From: Alphaproteobacteria bacterium
GTDB lineage: Bacteria; Pseudomonadota; Alphaproteobacteria; SMXQ01
Length of the DNA stretch: 61,742 nt
Direction: 5' to 3'
Assembly: GCA_030831315.1 (NCBI GenBank)
Contig: JAURLI010000053.1
Span: 1-61,742, forward strand
Part shown: positions 26,934-35,908 of the stretch, one piece after another
Layout: each line of letters begins with the position of its first letter
Numbering within the stretch: position 1 is the first letter of the stretch
Position numbers and translations under genes: made by a program
The notes under the pieces: generated by a model
Database searches by the model: none
What the model was told of the DNA's origin: nothing
The model's input: only the letters and a program-made list of their open reading frames with translations

Positions 26934-28304
26934 ATGAATCGCATCGCCACATTTTTGACCGTCGTCGCCGCCGGGGTCGCTGTTTCAGGGCTCGCATCGG
27001 CAGCCGAGCTGCCCAAGCCCACCCAAGCCATGCTTAAGGCGCTGAAATTCAGCCCCGAGATTCTTGCCGGCGTGGATGAAGAATTGAAGGTGCCGAAAGA
27101 GTGGCTCGATGCCGCGGTCAACAAGGAAAAGGAACTGATCATCTATTCGACGCACCGTCCCAAGGACTGGAAGAAGATCAATGACATCTTCACGGCGCGT
27201 TATCCCGGCATCAAGGTCAAGCAGTCCGAAGTCCGCACCTCGGCGCGGCGCTATATCCGCCCGCTCGCCGCGTTCAAGGAAGGCCGCTACCTGACCGACA
27301 TCACCATCGGCCTGTCGGGAAATGTCTACCTGTTCCGTCAGGCGGGCGCCTTCGCCGATATGTCCGATCTGCCCAACTACAAGAATTTGCCGGAAGAAGC
27401 GAAGCAGCCCGACCACATCTCGGTCGCGACGCGCACCCGCTACTGGTGCATGACCTACAACACCAAGAAGGTGAAGAAGGAGGAACTGCCCAAGACGTGG
27501 GACGACCTCGTGGCCTCTGACCGCTTCGGCAACAAGAAGCTGATGATCGGCAACCGGCCGAACAACTGGCTGCTTAACCTCTGGGAAGCCAAGGGTGACG
27601 ACTGGGGCCAGCAGTTCACGCGGAAGCTTCTGGTCGACCTCAAGCCACAGCTGCGCAAGGAAGGGATGAGCGCGATCCTCAACCTCGTCATTCTTGGCGA
27701 GGGCGACATGGCCGTCCCCTCGGCCATGAACCGCGTCGGCCCCGAAGCCGAGAAGGGCGCCCCGATCGGCTACCACTGCCCGGAACCCGTGCCTTTCACC
27801 GTGTCCGAGCTCGGCGTGTTCAAGGGCGCGCCGCATATCAACGCGGCGAAGATCTGGGTCAACTGGCTGCTCAGCAAGGAAGGCCAGGTCGCCCAGTACT
27901 GGGCCGAGGAATCGACACCCATTCACAAGGGCCTGCAGCGCAAGGAGTTCATCTACTTCCCCGAGGCCGTCGAGGGCAAGAAGAAGGCCATACTCGGCGC
28001 CGAATCGGACAAGACCTCCGTGCGCCTCGCCAAGTTCTGGGATCCGCTCTGGATCCAGGGCGGCGGCTACGTTCCGCCCAAGGCGGCCACGGTCAGCACC
28101 AAGCTGGGCGAAATCATCAACGGCGGCCGCAAGGTTGCCTTTGACGTGAAGGGCAGCAAGCACACCGCCTCGGTGTCGGCATCGCGCACCAAGATCACGG
28201 TGGGCGGCAAGCCCGCCAAGCGCGGCGCCCTGAAGGCCGGGATGGAGTGCAAGGTCAATTACGCCGGTGACGGCGGCGAGGCCAAGTCCATCGCGTGCAA
28301 TTAG
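26934..28304 (+). CDS. ABC transporter periplasmic binding protein (AfuA-like) with C-terminal extension
   Basis: A 456-residue secreted protein. A signal peptide (1 to about 23, VVAAGVAVSGLASA) is followed by an iron/2-aminoethylphosphonate-type binding fold (LIIYSTHRPKDWKKINDIF; LPKTWDDLV; INAAKIWVNWLLSKEGQ). Residues about 400-456 form a small extra beta-rich domain with two Cys (439, 455). AGGAGGGAGG lies nine bases before ATG 26934. It is the first gene of an ABC operon that also holds a COG2403-like P-loop enzyme and a carbamate kinase. The ligand is unknown. Confidence 0.87.
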   Translation: MNRIATFLTVVAAGVAVSGLASAAELPKPTQAMLKALKFSPEILAGVDEELKVPKEWLDAAVNKEKELIIYSTHRPKDWKKINDIFTARYPGIKVKQSEVRTSARRYIRPLAAFKEGRYLTDITIGLSGNVYLFRQAGAFADMSDLPNYKNLPEEAKQPDHISVATRTRYWCMTYNTKKVKKEELPKTWDDLVASDRFGNKKLMIGNRPNNWLLNLWEAKGDDWGQQFTRKLLVDLKPQLRKEGMSAILNLVILGEGDMAVPSAMNRVGPEAEKGAPIGYHCPEPVPFTVSELGVFKGAPHINAAKIWVNWLLSKEGQVAQYWAEESTPIHKGLQRKEFIYFPEAVEGKKKAILGAESDKTSVRLAKFWDPLWIQGGGYVPPKAATVSTKLGEIINGGRKVAFDVKGSKHTASVSASRTKITVGGKPAKRGALKAGMECKVNYAGDGGEAKSIACN

Positions 28305-28327
28305 GACCTTCGGTTTGGTAACGGGTT

Positions 28328-28363
28328 CCGGCCGACCCGGCGCAATCGCGTCGGGCCGGTCGG
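28328..28363 (+). other. Strong intercistronic hairpin between binding-protein and permease genes
   Basis: A 16-bp stem (CCGGCCGACCCGGCGC with GCGTCGGGCCGGTCGG) closes an AATC loop, with one A-C mismatch and two G-T pairs. No T-run follows, so it is not a classic terminator. It lies in the 110-base gap after the binding-protein stop. In other ABC operons such hairpins protect the binding-protein mRNA and lower permease expression; that role is inferred here. Confidence 0.7.
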
Positions 28364-28414
28364 TGCCGTTCCGGGCTTCGGACCGTTTGGATCAGATTAG
28401 GCAGGGAAGCGTTC

Positions 28415-30187
28415 ATGGCCGTTGAAACTCTCGATATCCGGTCGCAGGGCAGCCTGCTGTCGCGCTTGCGGCTTGGCAGTCCGTGGCACTGGTTTCTGAC
28501 CGTTCTGATGCTGGCCCTTGTCGGGCTTCCGGCGGTTTTTCTCGTCCTTGGCTCCATGTCGCAAAGCCAGGTGCCGACCGATATCGACCTCGGGGCGCTC
28601 AATCTAGAAAATTACGTTTCGGTATGGTCGGACCCGACCACCTACGCGCTGTTTTCCAATACGTTCATTTATGTGTTCGGCGCCACCGCGCTCGGCATCA
28701 GCCTGGCGGCAACGCTCGCCTGGCTCGTGGAGCGCACGGACATGCCCGGCAAGATCTGGATCTATGCCGGTGTTCCGATGACGCTAGCCATGCCAGGAAT
28801 GCTGCAGGCGATGGCCTGGGTCCTGTTGCTGAGCCCGCGTATCGGCTTTTTGAACACGTTCCTGATCGAGACGCTGGGTCTCGATATCGATCCGATCAAT
28901 ATCTATTCGCTGGGCGGCATGATCTTCGTCGAAGGCTTGCGGCTTGTGCCGACGGCCTTCCTCATGCTGGTGCCGCTGATGCGCTCTATGGACCCGTCGC
29001 TGGAAGAGGCGGCGGCGATGTCGGGGGCGGGGCCCACCTCGACCCTGCGCAAGGTGACGGCGCGGCTGCTGCTGCCGGGCCTGATCGCCATCGTCATCTA
29101 CCAGTTCATCACGGCGCTGGAAGTCTTCGAGGTGCCGGGCATCCTCGGCATGCCTGCTGATATCTTCGTGTTCTCGACCAAGATCTACCAGATTCACCAC
29201 TCTGCGACGGTGCTGCCCGAATACGGCAAGGCCAATGCCCTCGCCATGATCTACCTGGTGGTGGCGGTGGTGGCCACCATCGCCTATTCGCGGGTCATCG
29301 CCCATCAGGAGCGCTACACGATCGTTACCGGCAAGGGCTATCGCCCACGGACCCAGTCGCTCGCCTGGTTGCGCTGGCCGGCTGGCATCCTCGTCTTCGC
29401 CTTTCTGCTGTTCTCGATCATCCTGCCGCTGCTGGTCTTCGTCTATGTATCCCTGTTGCCCTTCGTGCAGCCGCCGAGCTGGGAGGTCCTTGATAAACTG
29501 ACCCTCCAGCATTACCTCAACCTCGGCGATGATCCGTTCCTGCTGCAGGCGATCTGGAATACCATCCTTCTGATCGTTACGACATCGACCGGTACGGTGG
29601 TGCTGGCTTTCCTTGTCTCGCTTGTCGTCGTACGCACCAAGTTCATCGGCCGCAAGTTCCTCGATCAGCTTGCCTTCATGCCCCATGCGATTCCGGGCAT
29701 TGTTCTGGGTCTCGCTTTCCTGTGGGTCTATCTGCAGGGCGCGAACCTGGGCTTCGACATCTTCGGTTCCATCTGGTCGATCTGCATCGCTTTTGTCGTC
29801 AGCTACATCGCCTATGGCACGCGCGCCATGAATGCCGCGATCCTGCAGATTCACAAGGACCTGGAAGAGGCCGCCCATGTCTCCGGCGCTCCGCACTGGC
29901 GCACGATGTGGCGGATTTTCTATCCGCTGATGCTGCCCACTTTCGTCGGCGTCTGGGTCTGGGTGATGCTGCATGTCGTGCGGTCCGCCTCGCTGCCGCT
30001 GATCCTCTACGAAGGGCCTGAAAACCAGGTGTTGGCGGTCATCATCTGGAACATGTGGGACGAGGGCGAAATGCAGGCGGTCGGCGCCATCGGCGTCATC
30101 ATGATCTTACTGCTGCTGCTGATAACGGTGTTCGTGCGCAGCTTCGGCTTCGGGTCGAGCCGCCACATCCAGTCCCAGGGAACCTGA
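28415..30187 (+). CDS. ABC transporter permease, duplicated (FbpB-like)
   Basis: A 590-residue membrane protein with two copies of the importer permease domain, about 12 helices in all. Each half has an EAA loop that contacts the ATPase: LEEAAAMSGAGPTSTLRKV near residue 195 and LEEAAHVSGAPHWRTMWRI near 485. This two-in-one layout is typical of iron(III) and related importers. ATG 28415 has AGGGAAG upstream. The following COG2403-like gene starts within six bases of its stop, suggesting coupling. Confidence 0.9.
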   Translation: MAVETLDIRSQGSLLSRLRLGSPWHWFLTVLMLALVGLPAVFLVLGSMSQSQVPTDIDLGALNLENYVSVWSDPTTYALFSNTFIYVFGATALGISLAATLAWLVERTDMPGKIWIYAGVPMTLAMPGMLQAMAWVLLLSPRIGFLNTFLIETLGLDIDPINIYSLGGMIFVEGLRLVPTAFLMLVPLMRSMDPSLEEAAAMSGAGPTSTLRKVTARLLLPGLIAIVIYQFITALEVFEVPGILGMPADIFVFSTKIYQIHHSATVLPEYGKANALAMIYLVVAVVATIAYSRVIAHQERYTIVTGKGYRPRTQSLAWLRWPAGILVFAFLLFSIILPLLVFVYVSLLPFVQPPSWEVLDKLTLQHYLNLGDDPFLLQAIWNTILLIVTTSTGTVVLAFLVSLVVVRTKFIGRKFLDQLAFMPHAIPGIVLGLAFLWVYLQGANLGFDIFGSIWSICIAFVVSYIAYGTRAMNAAILQIHKDLEEAAHVSGAPHWRTMWRIFYPLMLPTFVGVWVWVMLHVVRSASLPLILYEGPENQVLAVIIWNMWDEGEMQAVGAIGVIMILLLLLITVFVRSFGFGSSRHIQSQGT

Positions 30188-30192
30188 ATGCC

Positions 30193-31533
30193 GTGAGCAC
30201 ACGCCGCCGCATCGTCATCCTTGGCGCAGGCGGGCGCGATTTTCACGATTTCAACCTGCTCTATCGCGACGACCCTTTGGTAGAAGTCGTCGCCTTCGGC
30301 GCTGCTCAGATCCCGGGGATTGCCGGGCGGCGCTATCCGCCGGTCCTTGCCGGGTCGCTGTATCCTGACGGCATCCCGATCATGGAAGAGGGCGCGCTGC
30401 CGGCCTTCTGCCGCGATAACGCCATCGCGGAAGCGGTGTTCGCCTATTCCGACGTGACCCACGAAACGGTGATGCATCTTGCGTCACGCTTTCTGGCGGC
30501 GGGCTGCGATTTTACCTTGCCGGGCCCGGCGGCGACGATGATCCCTGCGAACAAGCCGGTGATTGCCGTTACCGCCGTGCGCACCGGCTGCGGCAAGTCG
30601 CCGGTCAGCCGGTATATCCTTGCGCGATTGCAGGCGCGCGGCCTTTCGGTCGCCGTGCTGCGCCACCCCATGCCCTACGGCGATCTGGCGCGCCAGGACG
30701 TGCAGCGGTTTGCGACCCTTGCCGATCTCGATGCCGCCAATTGCACCATCGAGGAACGCGAAGAGTACGAGCCTTATGTTGCCGCTAACGCCGTGATCTA
30801 TGCGGGCGTCGATTACGGGCGGATTTTGGCCCAGGCGGAAGCTGATGCCGATATCGTCCTGTGGGACGGCGGCAACAATGATTTTCCCTTCATCCGGCCG
30901 GACCTTCACATTGTCCTGGCAGATGCCCTGAGGGCGGGCGACGAAACCCTCTATCATCCGGGCGAAACGGTGCTGGGCATGGCTGACCATGTTCTGATCA
31001 TGAAGGTTGCGGGCGCAGCCCCATCAGCGGTGAAAGCGGTCGAGGCGGCGGTCCGCGCGGTGAACCCGAAAGCGGGCATCCTGCATGGCGACCTCGCCGT
31101 GACCCTTTCCGATGCGGCGGCCCTGCGGGGCAAGCGTGTCCTTGTCATCGAGGACGGACCGACGATCACCCACGGCGGCATGGCCTATGGCGGGGGATTC
31201 GTCGCGGCAAAGGCGGCGGGCGCCGGAGAAATCATCGATCCGCGCAAGTATGCGGTGGGCGAAATCGCAGCAACCTATGCCCGGTATCCTCATATCGGTG
31301 CCGTGCTTCCGGCGGTCGGTTATTTCCCAGCGCAACTCGATGATCTGGCCGCGACCGTGCGGGCGGTGCCGGCCGATGTCGTGGTCGTTGCCACGCCGAT
31401 CCGGCTCGAAAATCTCATCGCCATCGACAAGCCCGTCATCCACGCGACCTATGCCTTTGCCGGGCGGGAAGCCCCGGGCCTTGACGGGATCGTCGATTCG
31501 TTCTGCGCGAGCCTCGATGCGGGCAGGGACTGA
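30193..31533 (+). CDS. COG2403 P-loop protein, cyclic-2,3-diphosphoglycerate-synthetase-like
   Basis: About 446 residues from GTG 30193. The N-terminal Rossmann-like part is RRRIVILGAGGRDFHDFNLLY (as RIVILGAGGRDFHDF). A P-loop domain follows with TGCGKS at 131-136 and LWDGGNNDFPF as a likely Walker B region. The C-terminus has VIEDGPTITHGGMAYGG. This matches the family of archaeal cyclic 2,3-diphosphoglycerate synthetase, but bacterial members have no settled function. It overlaps the carbamate kinase gene by one base (TGATG) and follows an ABC permease. A carbamoyl- or acyl-phosphate-linked ligase role is a guess. Confidence 0.78.
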   Translation: MSTRRRIVILGAGGRDFHDFNLLYRDDPLVEVVAFGAAQIPGIAGRRYPPVLAGSLYPDGIPIMEEGALPAFCRDNAIAEAVFAYSDVTHETVMHLASRFLAAGCDFTLPGPAATMIPANKPVIAVTAVRTGCGKSPVSRYILARLQARGLSVAVLRHPMPYGDLARQDVQRFATLADLDAANCTIEEREEYEPYVAANAVIYAGVDYGRILAQAEADADIVLWDGGNNDFPFIRPDLHIVLADALRAGDETLYHPGETVLGMADHVLIMKVAGAAPSAVKAVEAAVRAVNPKAGILHGDLAVTLSDAAALRGKRVLVIEDGPTITHGGMAYGGGFVAAKAAGAGEIIDPRKYAVGEIAATYARYPHIGAVLPAVGYFPAQLDDLAATVRAVPADVVVVATPIRLENLIAIDKPVIHATYAFAGREAPGLDGIVDSFCASLDAGRD

Positions 31534-32438
31534 TGCGGGTCGTTATCGCCCTTGGTGGAAATGCGCTCTTGAGGCGGGGCGAGCCGCTTACGGCGGAAAA
31601 CCAGCGCCGGAACGTCGCCGCTGCAGCGCGGGCCATCGCGGCGGTAGCCGCGCAGCACGACGTCGTCATTACCCACGGCAACGGCCCGCAGGTCGGCCTG
31701 CTCGCGCTGCAGGCGGCAGCCGGGGGCGACGGTTGGCCGCTTGATGTGCTCAATGCCGAGAGCGAAGGCATGATCGGCTACCTTATCGAGCAGGAGCTTT
31801 CGCCGCGCCTGCCAGGGCGCAGGATGGCGACGCTGCTGACGCTCGTCGAGATTGATCCCGCCGATCCCGCTTTTGCCCGTCCGAGCAAGCCGATCGGTCC
31901 CGTTTATGACGAGACCGAAGCGCGGCATCTTGCTGCCGTGCGCGGATGGACGGTCGCGCCTGACGGAAAAGGGTGGCGGCGCGTGGTGCCGTCCCCCGCG
32001 CCGGTGCGGCTCATCGAGATCGCCACCATTCGCCATCTCGTAGCCGAAGGCTTCGTGGTGATTTGTGCGGGTGGCGGGGGGATTCCGGTGGCGCGCTCTG
32101 TTTCCGGCGCTCTTTACGGGGTTGAGGCCGTGATCGACAAGGACCGTACCTCCGCCCTGCTAGCGCGCGACATCGGTGCCGATGCGTTGCTGCTGCTGAC
32201 CGACGTTGCTGGTGTATACAGCGGCTTCGGTGATGCCGGGGCGGAACTGCTCCCGCAAATACCGGTAGGGCAAATCCCGGGGCTCGCGCTCGACCCGGGT
32301 TCGATGGGGCCGAAAGCGGCCGCGGCCGCGGCCTTTGCCCAAGGTGGCGGCATCGCGGCGATCGGCAGGATGGAGGATGCAGCGGATATCCTCCTTGGCC
32401 GGGCCGGCAGCAGAATTATTGCGGGCAATAATGCCTAA
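31533..32438 (+). CDS. arcC: Carbamate kinase
   Basis: A 301-residue amino-acid-kinase-fold protein with carbamate kinase motifs. These are VIALGGNALLRRGE at the start, THGNGPQVGLLALQ, FARPSKPIGPVYDE, ICAGGGGIPV and VIDKDRTSALLA. Length is normal. It makes ATP from carbamoyl phosphate and ADP, releasing carbamate. No arginine deiminase or ornithine carbamoyltransferase gene is near. Instead it is coupled by a one-base overlap to a COG2403-like protein inside an ABC importer operon, which suggests catabolism of an imported carbamoyl-yielding nitrogen compound. Confidence 0.88.
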   Translation: MRVVIALGGNALLRRGEPLTAENQRRNVAAAARAIAAVAAQHDVVITHGNGPQVGLLALQAAAGGDGWPLDVLNAESEGMIGYLIEQELSPRLPGRRMATLLTLVEIDPADPAFARPSKPIGPVYDETEARHLAAVRGWTVAPDGKGWRRVVPSPAPVRLIEIATIRHLVAEGFVVICAGGGGIPVARSVSGALYGVEAVIDKDRTSALLARDIGADALLLLTDVAGVYSGFGDAGAELLPQIPVGQIPGLALDPGSMGPKAAAAAAFAQGGGIAAIGRMEDAADILLGRAGSRIIAGNNA

Positions 32439-32592
32439 GGTATTGGAAACACAATGTTTCACAGAAATGGGTGATATGCCGCGGTTGTTGCCAATGTGCT
32501 TCGACATTGGGAAAATGGCTGCTGCAAAGGTTCGGGCTGTCTGACGTGCCCGTGCCACAAGAACATGCCGTCAGGAACCCCGGGGAGACGTT

Positions 32593-33693
32593 ATGATCGA
32601 CATTCGTAATCTTCACGTGCACTACCAGAGCGATGCTGGAAGCGTTCACGCCGTGCGCGGTATCAACATCCACGTGAAGAAGGGACAGTTCTACACGATG
32701 CTTGGGCCTTCGGGCTGCGGCAAGACGACGACGCTGCGGTGCCTTGCCGGCCTTGAGCGGCCGAGCGGCGGCGAGATTTCGATCAACGACCAGCTGGTCT
32801 ATTCGACCGAGCAGCGCGTCATGGTGCCCGCCTACAAGCGTGATATCGGCATGGTGTTCCAGTCCTACGCGATCTGGCCGCATATGGATGTCTTTGAAAA
32901 CGTCGCCTTCCCGCTGCGCGAGATGAAGGGCCGCTTCTCGCGCGAGGAAATCCGCAAGAAGGTTATGGCGGCGCTGGATCTCGTTCAGCTCACGGGCTTC
33001 GAAGATCGGCCGGCGCCGTTCCTGTCGGGCGGCCAGCAGCAGCGCCTTGCGCTGGCGCGCGCACTAGTGCGCGAGCCGCAGGTTCTTCTTCTGGACGAAC
33101 CGCTGTCTAACCTCGACGCCAAGCTGCGTGAGGAAACGCGCACCGAAATCCGCGATCTGGTCAAGCGCCTGGGCATAACGACTGTCTACGTCACCCATGA
33201 CCAGCTTGAAGCCCTGACCATGTCCGACGTTATAGCTGTCATGGACCAGGGGCAGATCGCGCAGGAAGGTTCTCCGGTCGAGATCTATAGCCAGCCAAAA
33301 GTCCGTTTCGTCGCCGACTTCATCGGTCTTACCAACTTCATCGAAGGCCACGTGAAGGCCTTGCCAATCGGCTCAGGCCTGGGCGAGGTGGAAACCGCGT
33401 CGGGCAACCTCAAATGCCTGCTGCCCGATGGCGCCACGATCGGCTCCCGGGTCATCATTGTTGTGCGTCCTGAAGATGTGAACCTGATGGCGGCGGGCAG
33501 CAGCACCGGTGCCAATAACGTCGTCGAAGGCCGGGTGGCAGCCGCCATGTTCATGGGTGACGCGACGGAGTTCCGCATTACGCTGCGTGATACGGCGCTT
33601 CGGCTCAAGCTGCATCCTTCGACCGCCGTTGTCGAAGGCCAAACCATTCAGGTCGAACTGCCGCCGGAACGCTGCCGCGCCCTGATGGGTTAG
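32593..33693 (+). CDS. ABC transporter ATP-binding protein (FbpC/PotA-like)
   Basis: A 366-residue ATPase with Walker A GPSGCGKTTT, Q-loop, signature LSGGQQQRLALARAL, Walker B VLLLDEPLSNLDAKL and switch VTHDQLEAL. A C-terminal TOBE domain (about 280-366) marks the iron/spermidine/sugar CUT group. GGGGAGA precedes ATG 32593. It is the ATPase for the permease at 28415. The 154-base gap from the carbamate kinase contains two dyads and could hold an internal promoter. A terminator follows. Confidence 0.92.
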   Translation: MIDIRNLHVHYQSDAGSVHAVRGINIHVKKGQFYTMLGPSGCGKTTTLRCLAGLERPSGGEISINDQLVYSTEQRVMVPAYKRDIGMVFQSYAIWPHMDVFENVAFPLREMKGRFSREEIRKKVMAALDLVQLTGFEDRPAPFLSGGQQQRLALARALVREPQVLLLDEPLSNLDAKLREETRTEIRDLVKRLGITTVYVTHDQLEALTMSDVIAVMDQGQIAQEGSPVEIYSQPKVRFVADFIGLTNFIEGHVKALPIGSGLGEVETASGNLKCLLPDGATIGSRVIIVVRPEDVNLMAAGSSTGANNVVEGRVAAAMFMGDATEFRITLRDTALRLKLHPSTAVVEGQTIQVELPPERCRALMG

Positions 33694-33712
33694 GCTATAA
33701 TCTCAAATCGAG

Positions 33713-33746
33713 GCGCCCGGGGGCTTCCCGCCGCCGGGCGCTTTTC
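33713..33746 (+). terminator. Rho-independent terminator of the ABC operon
   Basis: GCGCCCGG (33713-33720) pairs with CCGGGCGC (33734-33741) and is followed by TTTTCTTT. It lies 20 bases after the ATPase stop codon and before the SQR-like gene. Confidence 0.75.
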
Positions 33747-33775
33747 TTTGCCCCCCTATGCAGGCAGGTATCAAA

Positions 33776-35020
33776 ATGGCCGGACAACATCATCAGGTCC
33801 TCATCATCGGTGGCGGCACTGCCGGAATTACCGTGGCTGCGAGCCTTCGGCGCCGTGGTCCGCGAGGCCTCGACATCGCGATCGTCGAGCCGTCCGATGT
33901 GCATTACTACCAGCCCGCCTTCACCCTCGTGGGCGGCGGGGTGGCGACGCTTGCCAGCACGCGACGCAACGTGGCCGATCTCATTCCCACCGGGGTGACC
34001 CTGATCAAGGCCGCGGCGGTGTCTTTCGCGCCGGAAAGCAACACCGTGACGCTGTCGAACGGCGAAACGATCGGCTACGCCCACCTGGTGGTGGCGACGG
34101 GCGTGAAGCTCGATCTCGACAAGATCGCGGGCTTGCGCGAAACCCTCGGCAAGAACGGGGTGTGCAGCAACTATTCGCCCGATTCGGTCGAGTACACCTG
34201 GACTTGCATCCAGAACCTCAAGCCCGGCGCGAAAGTCGTCTTTTCCCAGCCGCCACTGCCCTTCAAGTGCCCAGGCGCGCCCCAGAAGATCGTCTATCTG
34301 ACGGCCGATTTTCTGTGCAAGCACGGGATCGCTGGCTGCGAGCTGAATTACTACGTGCATGGCCCGGCGATCTTCGGCGTACCCTTCTTCGCCCGCGAGT
34401 TGACCAAGGTTGTCGCCCGTTATGGTGTGAAGGCGCATTTCCAGCACGAACTGGTCGCCGTGGACGGCGCGGCCAAGACGGCGACCATCGCCATTGTCGG
34501 CGGCGACCGCCAAGGCGAGAAAATCACCGTGCCCTTCGACATGCTGCACGTTTCACCGCCCCAGAGCCCACCCGATGCGGTGAAATCCTCGCCACTCGCC
34601 AATGCGGCCGGTTACGTCGACGTCAACCAGAACACCATGCAGCACGTGAAGTTCGCCAACGTGTTCTCGATCGGCGACGTGTGCTCAACGCCCAATTCCA
34701 AGACCGCCGCTGCCGTGCGCAAGCAAGCGCCGGTTGTCGTCCGGAACATCCTTCATGCCATGAGCAACCGCACGCTGCAGGCGGGCTACGACGGCTATGC
34801 GTCCTGCCCGCTTCTGACCGGTTACGGGAAAGCGATCCTTGCCGAGTTTATCTATGGCGGCAAGGTCACGCCGACCTTCCCCCTCGATCCTGCCAAGGAG
34901 CGCTGGGTCAACTGGTGGATCAAGGTCACGGGCCTGCCGCTCTTTTACTGGCATTACATGCTGAAGGGCCACGAGTGGTTCCCGACCCACAACACGGACT
35001 TCAAGGAACCACAGGCCTGA
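33776..35020 (+). CDS. sqr: Sulfide:quinone oxidoreductase-like flavoprotein
   Basis: A 414-residue FAD protein. VLIIGGGTAGITVA is the FAD motif. C144 (TWTCIQNL) and C165 (FKCPGAP) are candidates for the redox cysteine pair, and IGDVCSTPNSKTAAAVRKQAPV closes the flavin site as in SQR. The pattern fits type II SQR. The C-terminus ends in an aromatic, probably membrane-associated segment (VTGLPLFYWHYML). It would pass electrons from sulfide to quinone. ATG 33776 with AGGCAGG upstream is preferred to ATG 33758. It faces the CO dehydrogenase-like operon across a terminator. Confidence 0.85.
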   Translation: MAGQHHQVLIIGGGTAGITVAASLRRRGPRGLDIAIVEPSDVHYYQPAFTLVGGGVATLASTRRNVADLIPTGVTLIKAAAVSFAPESNTVTLSNGETIGYAHLVVATGVKLDLDKIAGLRETLGKNGVCSNYSPDSVEYTWTCIQNLKPGAKVVFSQPPLPFKCPGAPQKIVYLTADFLCKHGIAGCELNYYVHGPAIFGVPFFARELTKVVARYGVKAHFQHELVAVDGAAKTATIAIVGGDRQGEKITVPFDMLHVSPPQSPPDAVKSSPLANAAGYVDVNQNTMQHVKFANVFSIGDVCSTPNSKTAAAVRKQAPVVVRNILHAMSNRTLQAGYDGYASCPLLTGYGKAILAEFIYGGKVTPTFPLDPAKERWVNWWIKVTGLPLFYWHYMLKGHEWFPTHNTDFKEPQA

Positions 35021-35045
35021 AAACCGGAGGCCTGATGGAAAAGAA

Positions 35046-35075
35046 AAGGGCGGTCCCCCGGGACCGCCCTTTTTT
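35046..35075. terminator. Bidirectional terminator between sqr and the cox operon
   Basis: AAGGGCGGTCC and GGACCGCCCTT form an 11-bp stem around CCCG, with T-run to the right and A-run to the left. It can end both the SQR gene and the leftward coxM-like gene. Confidence 0.9.
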
Positions 35076-35091
35076 GCAGGCTATGGATGCG

Positions 35092-35889
35092 TCAGCCGCC
35101 GGCCTTGGCCACGGCGCGCTTGGCGATCACGCTTACCAGGTGCGCGCGGTAGTCGGCGCTGCAATGGATGTCCGACAGCATGTCGTCTTCGCTCAGCTTG
35201 ATGCCGGCGATGGCGTCGGCTTTGAAATTGGCGGCCAGCGCCTTTTCCATTTCGGGCACCCGGAACACATGGTCCTTGGCGCCGGTAATGGCGACGCGGA
35301 CATCCTTGCCGAAGCGGGCGACGAAAGCGCCGACCATGGCATAGCCGGAAGCCGGCTGCGGGAACTTTTCATAGGCCGCGGCGTCGGGCACCGGATAGTG
35401 GATCGCCTTGATGATCTCGCCCGGCTCCAGCGCCGTTTCGAACAGGCCCTTGAAGAAGTCGTCGGCTGCGATCTTGCGTTTGTTGGTTTCCACCGTGGCG
35501 CCGAGGCCGAGAACGGCCGACGGATAATCCGCCGCAGGGTCCGAATTGGCCACCGAACCGCCCATGGTGCCGCGGTTGCGCACACTGGGATCGCCGATGC
35601 CACCAGCCAGCGCGGCCAGCGCCGGGATCGCCTTCTGCACATCGGCGGAGGTGTGAACATCGACATGGCGCGTCATGGCGCCGATGGTGACGGTCTTGCC
35701 GGAAACGGTGATGCCCTTGAGGCCATCGACGGATGACAGATCGACGAGGTCCGACGGCGAGGCGAGACGCAGCTTCATCGACGGCAGCAGCGTCATGCCG
35801 CCGGCGACCAGCTTGCCGTCTTCGGCCTTGGCGACGAGGCCAGCGGCTTCATCCAGAGACTTGGGGCGGTGATAGTTGAATGCGTACAT
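35092..35889 (-). CDS. coxM: CoxM-like FAD-binding subunit of a molybdenum hydroxylase
   Basis: A 265-residue FAD-binding subunit. KLVAGGMTLLPSMKLRL and AGGIGDPSVRNRGTMGGSVANSDPAADYP are the two FAD-binding stretches of the CO dehydrogenase/xanthine dehydrogenase medium subunit. It starts 19 bases after the CoxS-like gene and is last of four leftward genes. It would move electrons from the Fe-S subunit to the acceptor. Confidence 0.92.
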   Translation of the reverse strand: MYAFNYHRPKSLDEAAGLVAKAEDGKLVAGGMTLLPSMKLRLASPSDLVDLSSVDGLKGITVSGKTVTIGAMTRHVDVHTSADVQKAIPALAALAGGIGDPSVRNRGTMGGSVANSDPAADYPSAVLGLGATVETNKRKIAADDFFKGLFETALEPGEIIKAIHYPVPDAAAYEKFPQPASGYAMVGAFVARFGKDVRVAITGAKDHVFRVPEMEKALAANFKADAIAGIKLSEDDMLSDIHCSADYRAHLVSVIAKRAVAKAGG

Positions 35890-35908
35890 GTGTGCCTGTC
35901 CTCCCCGA

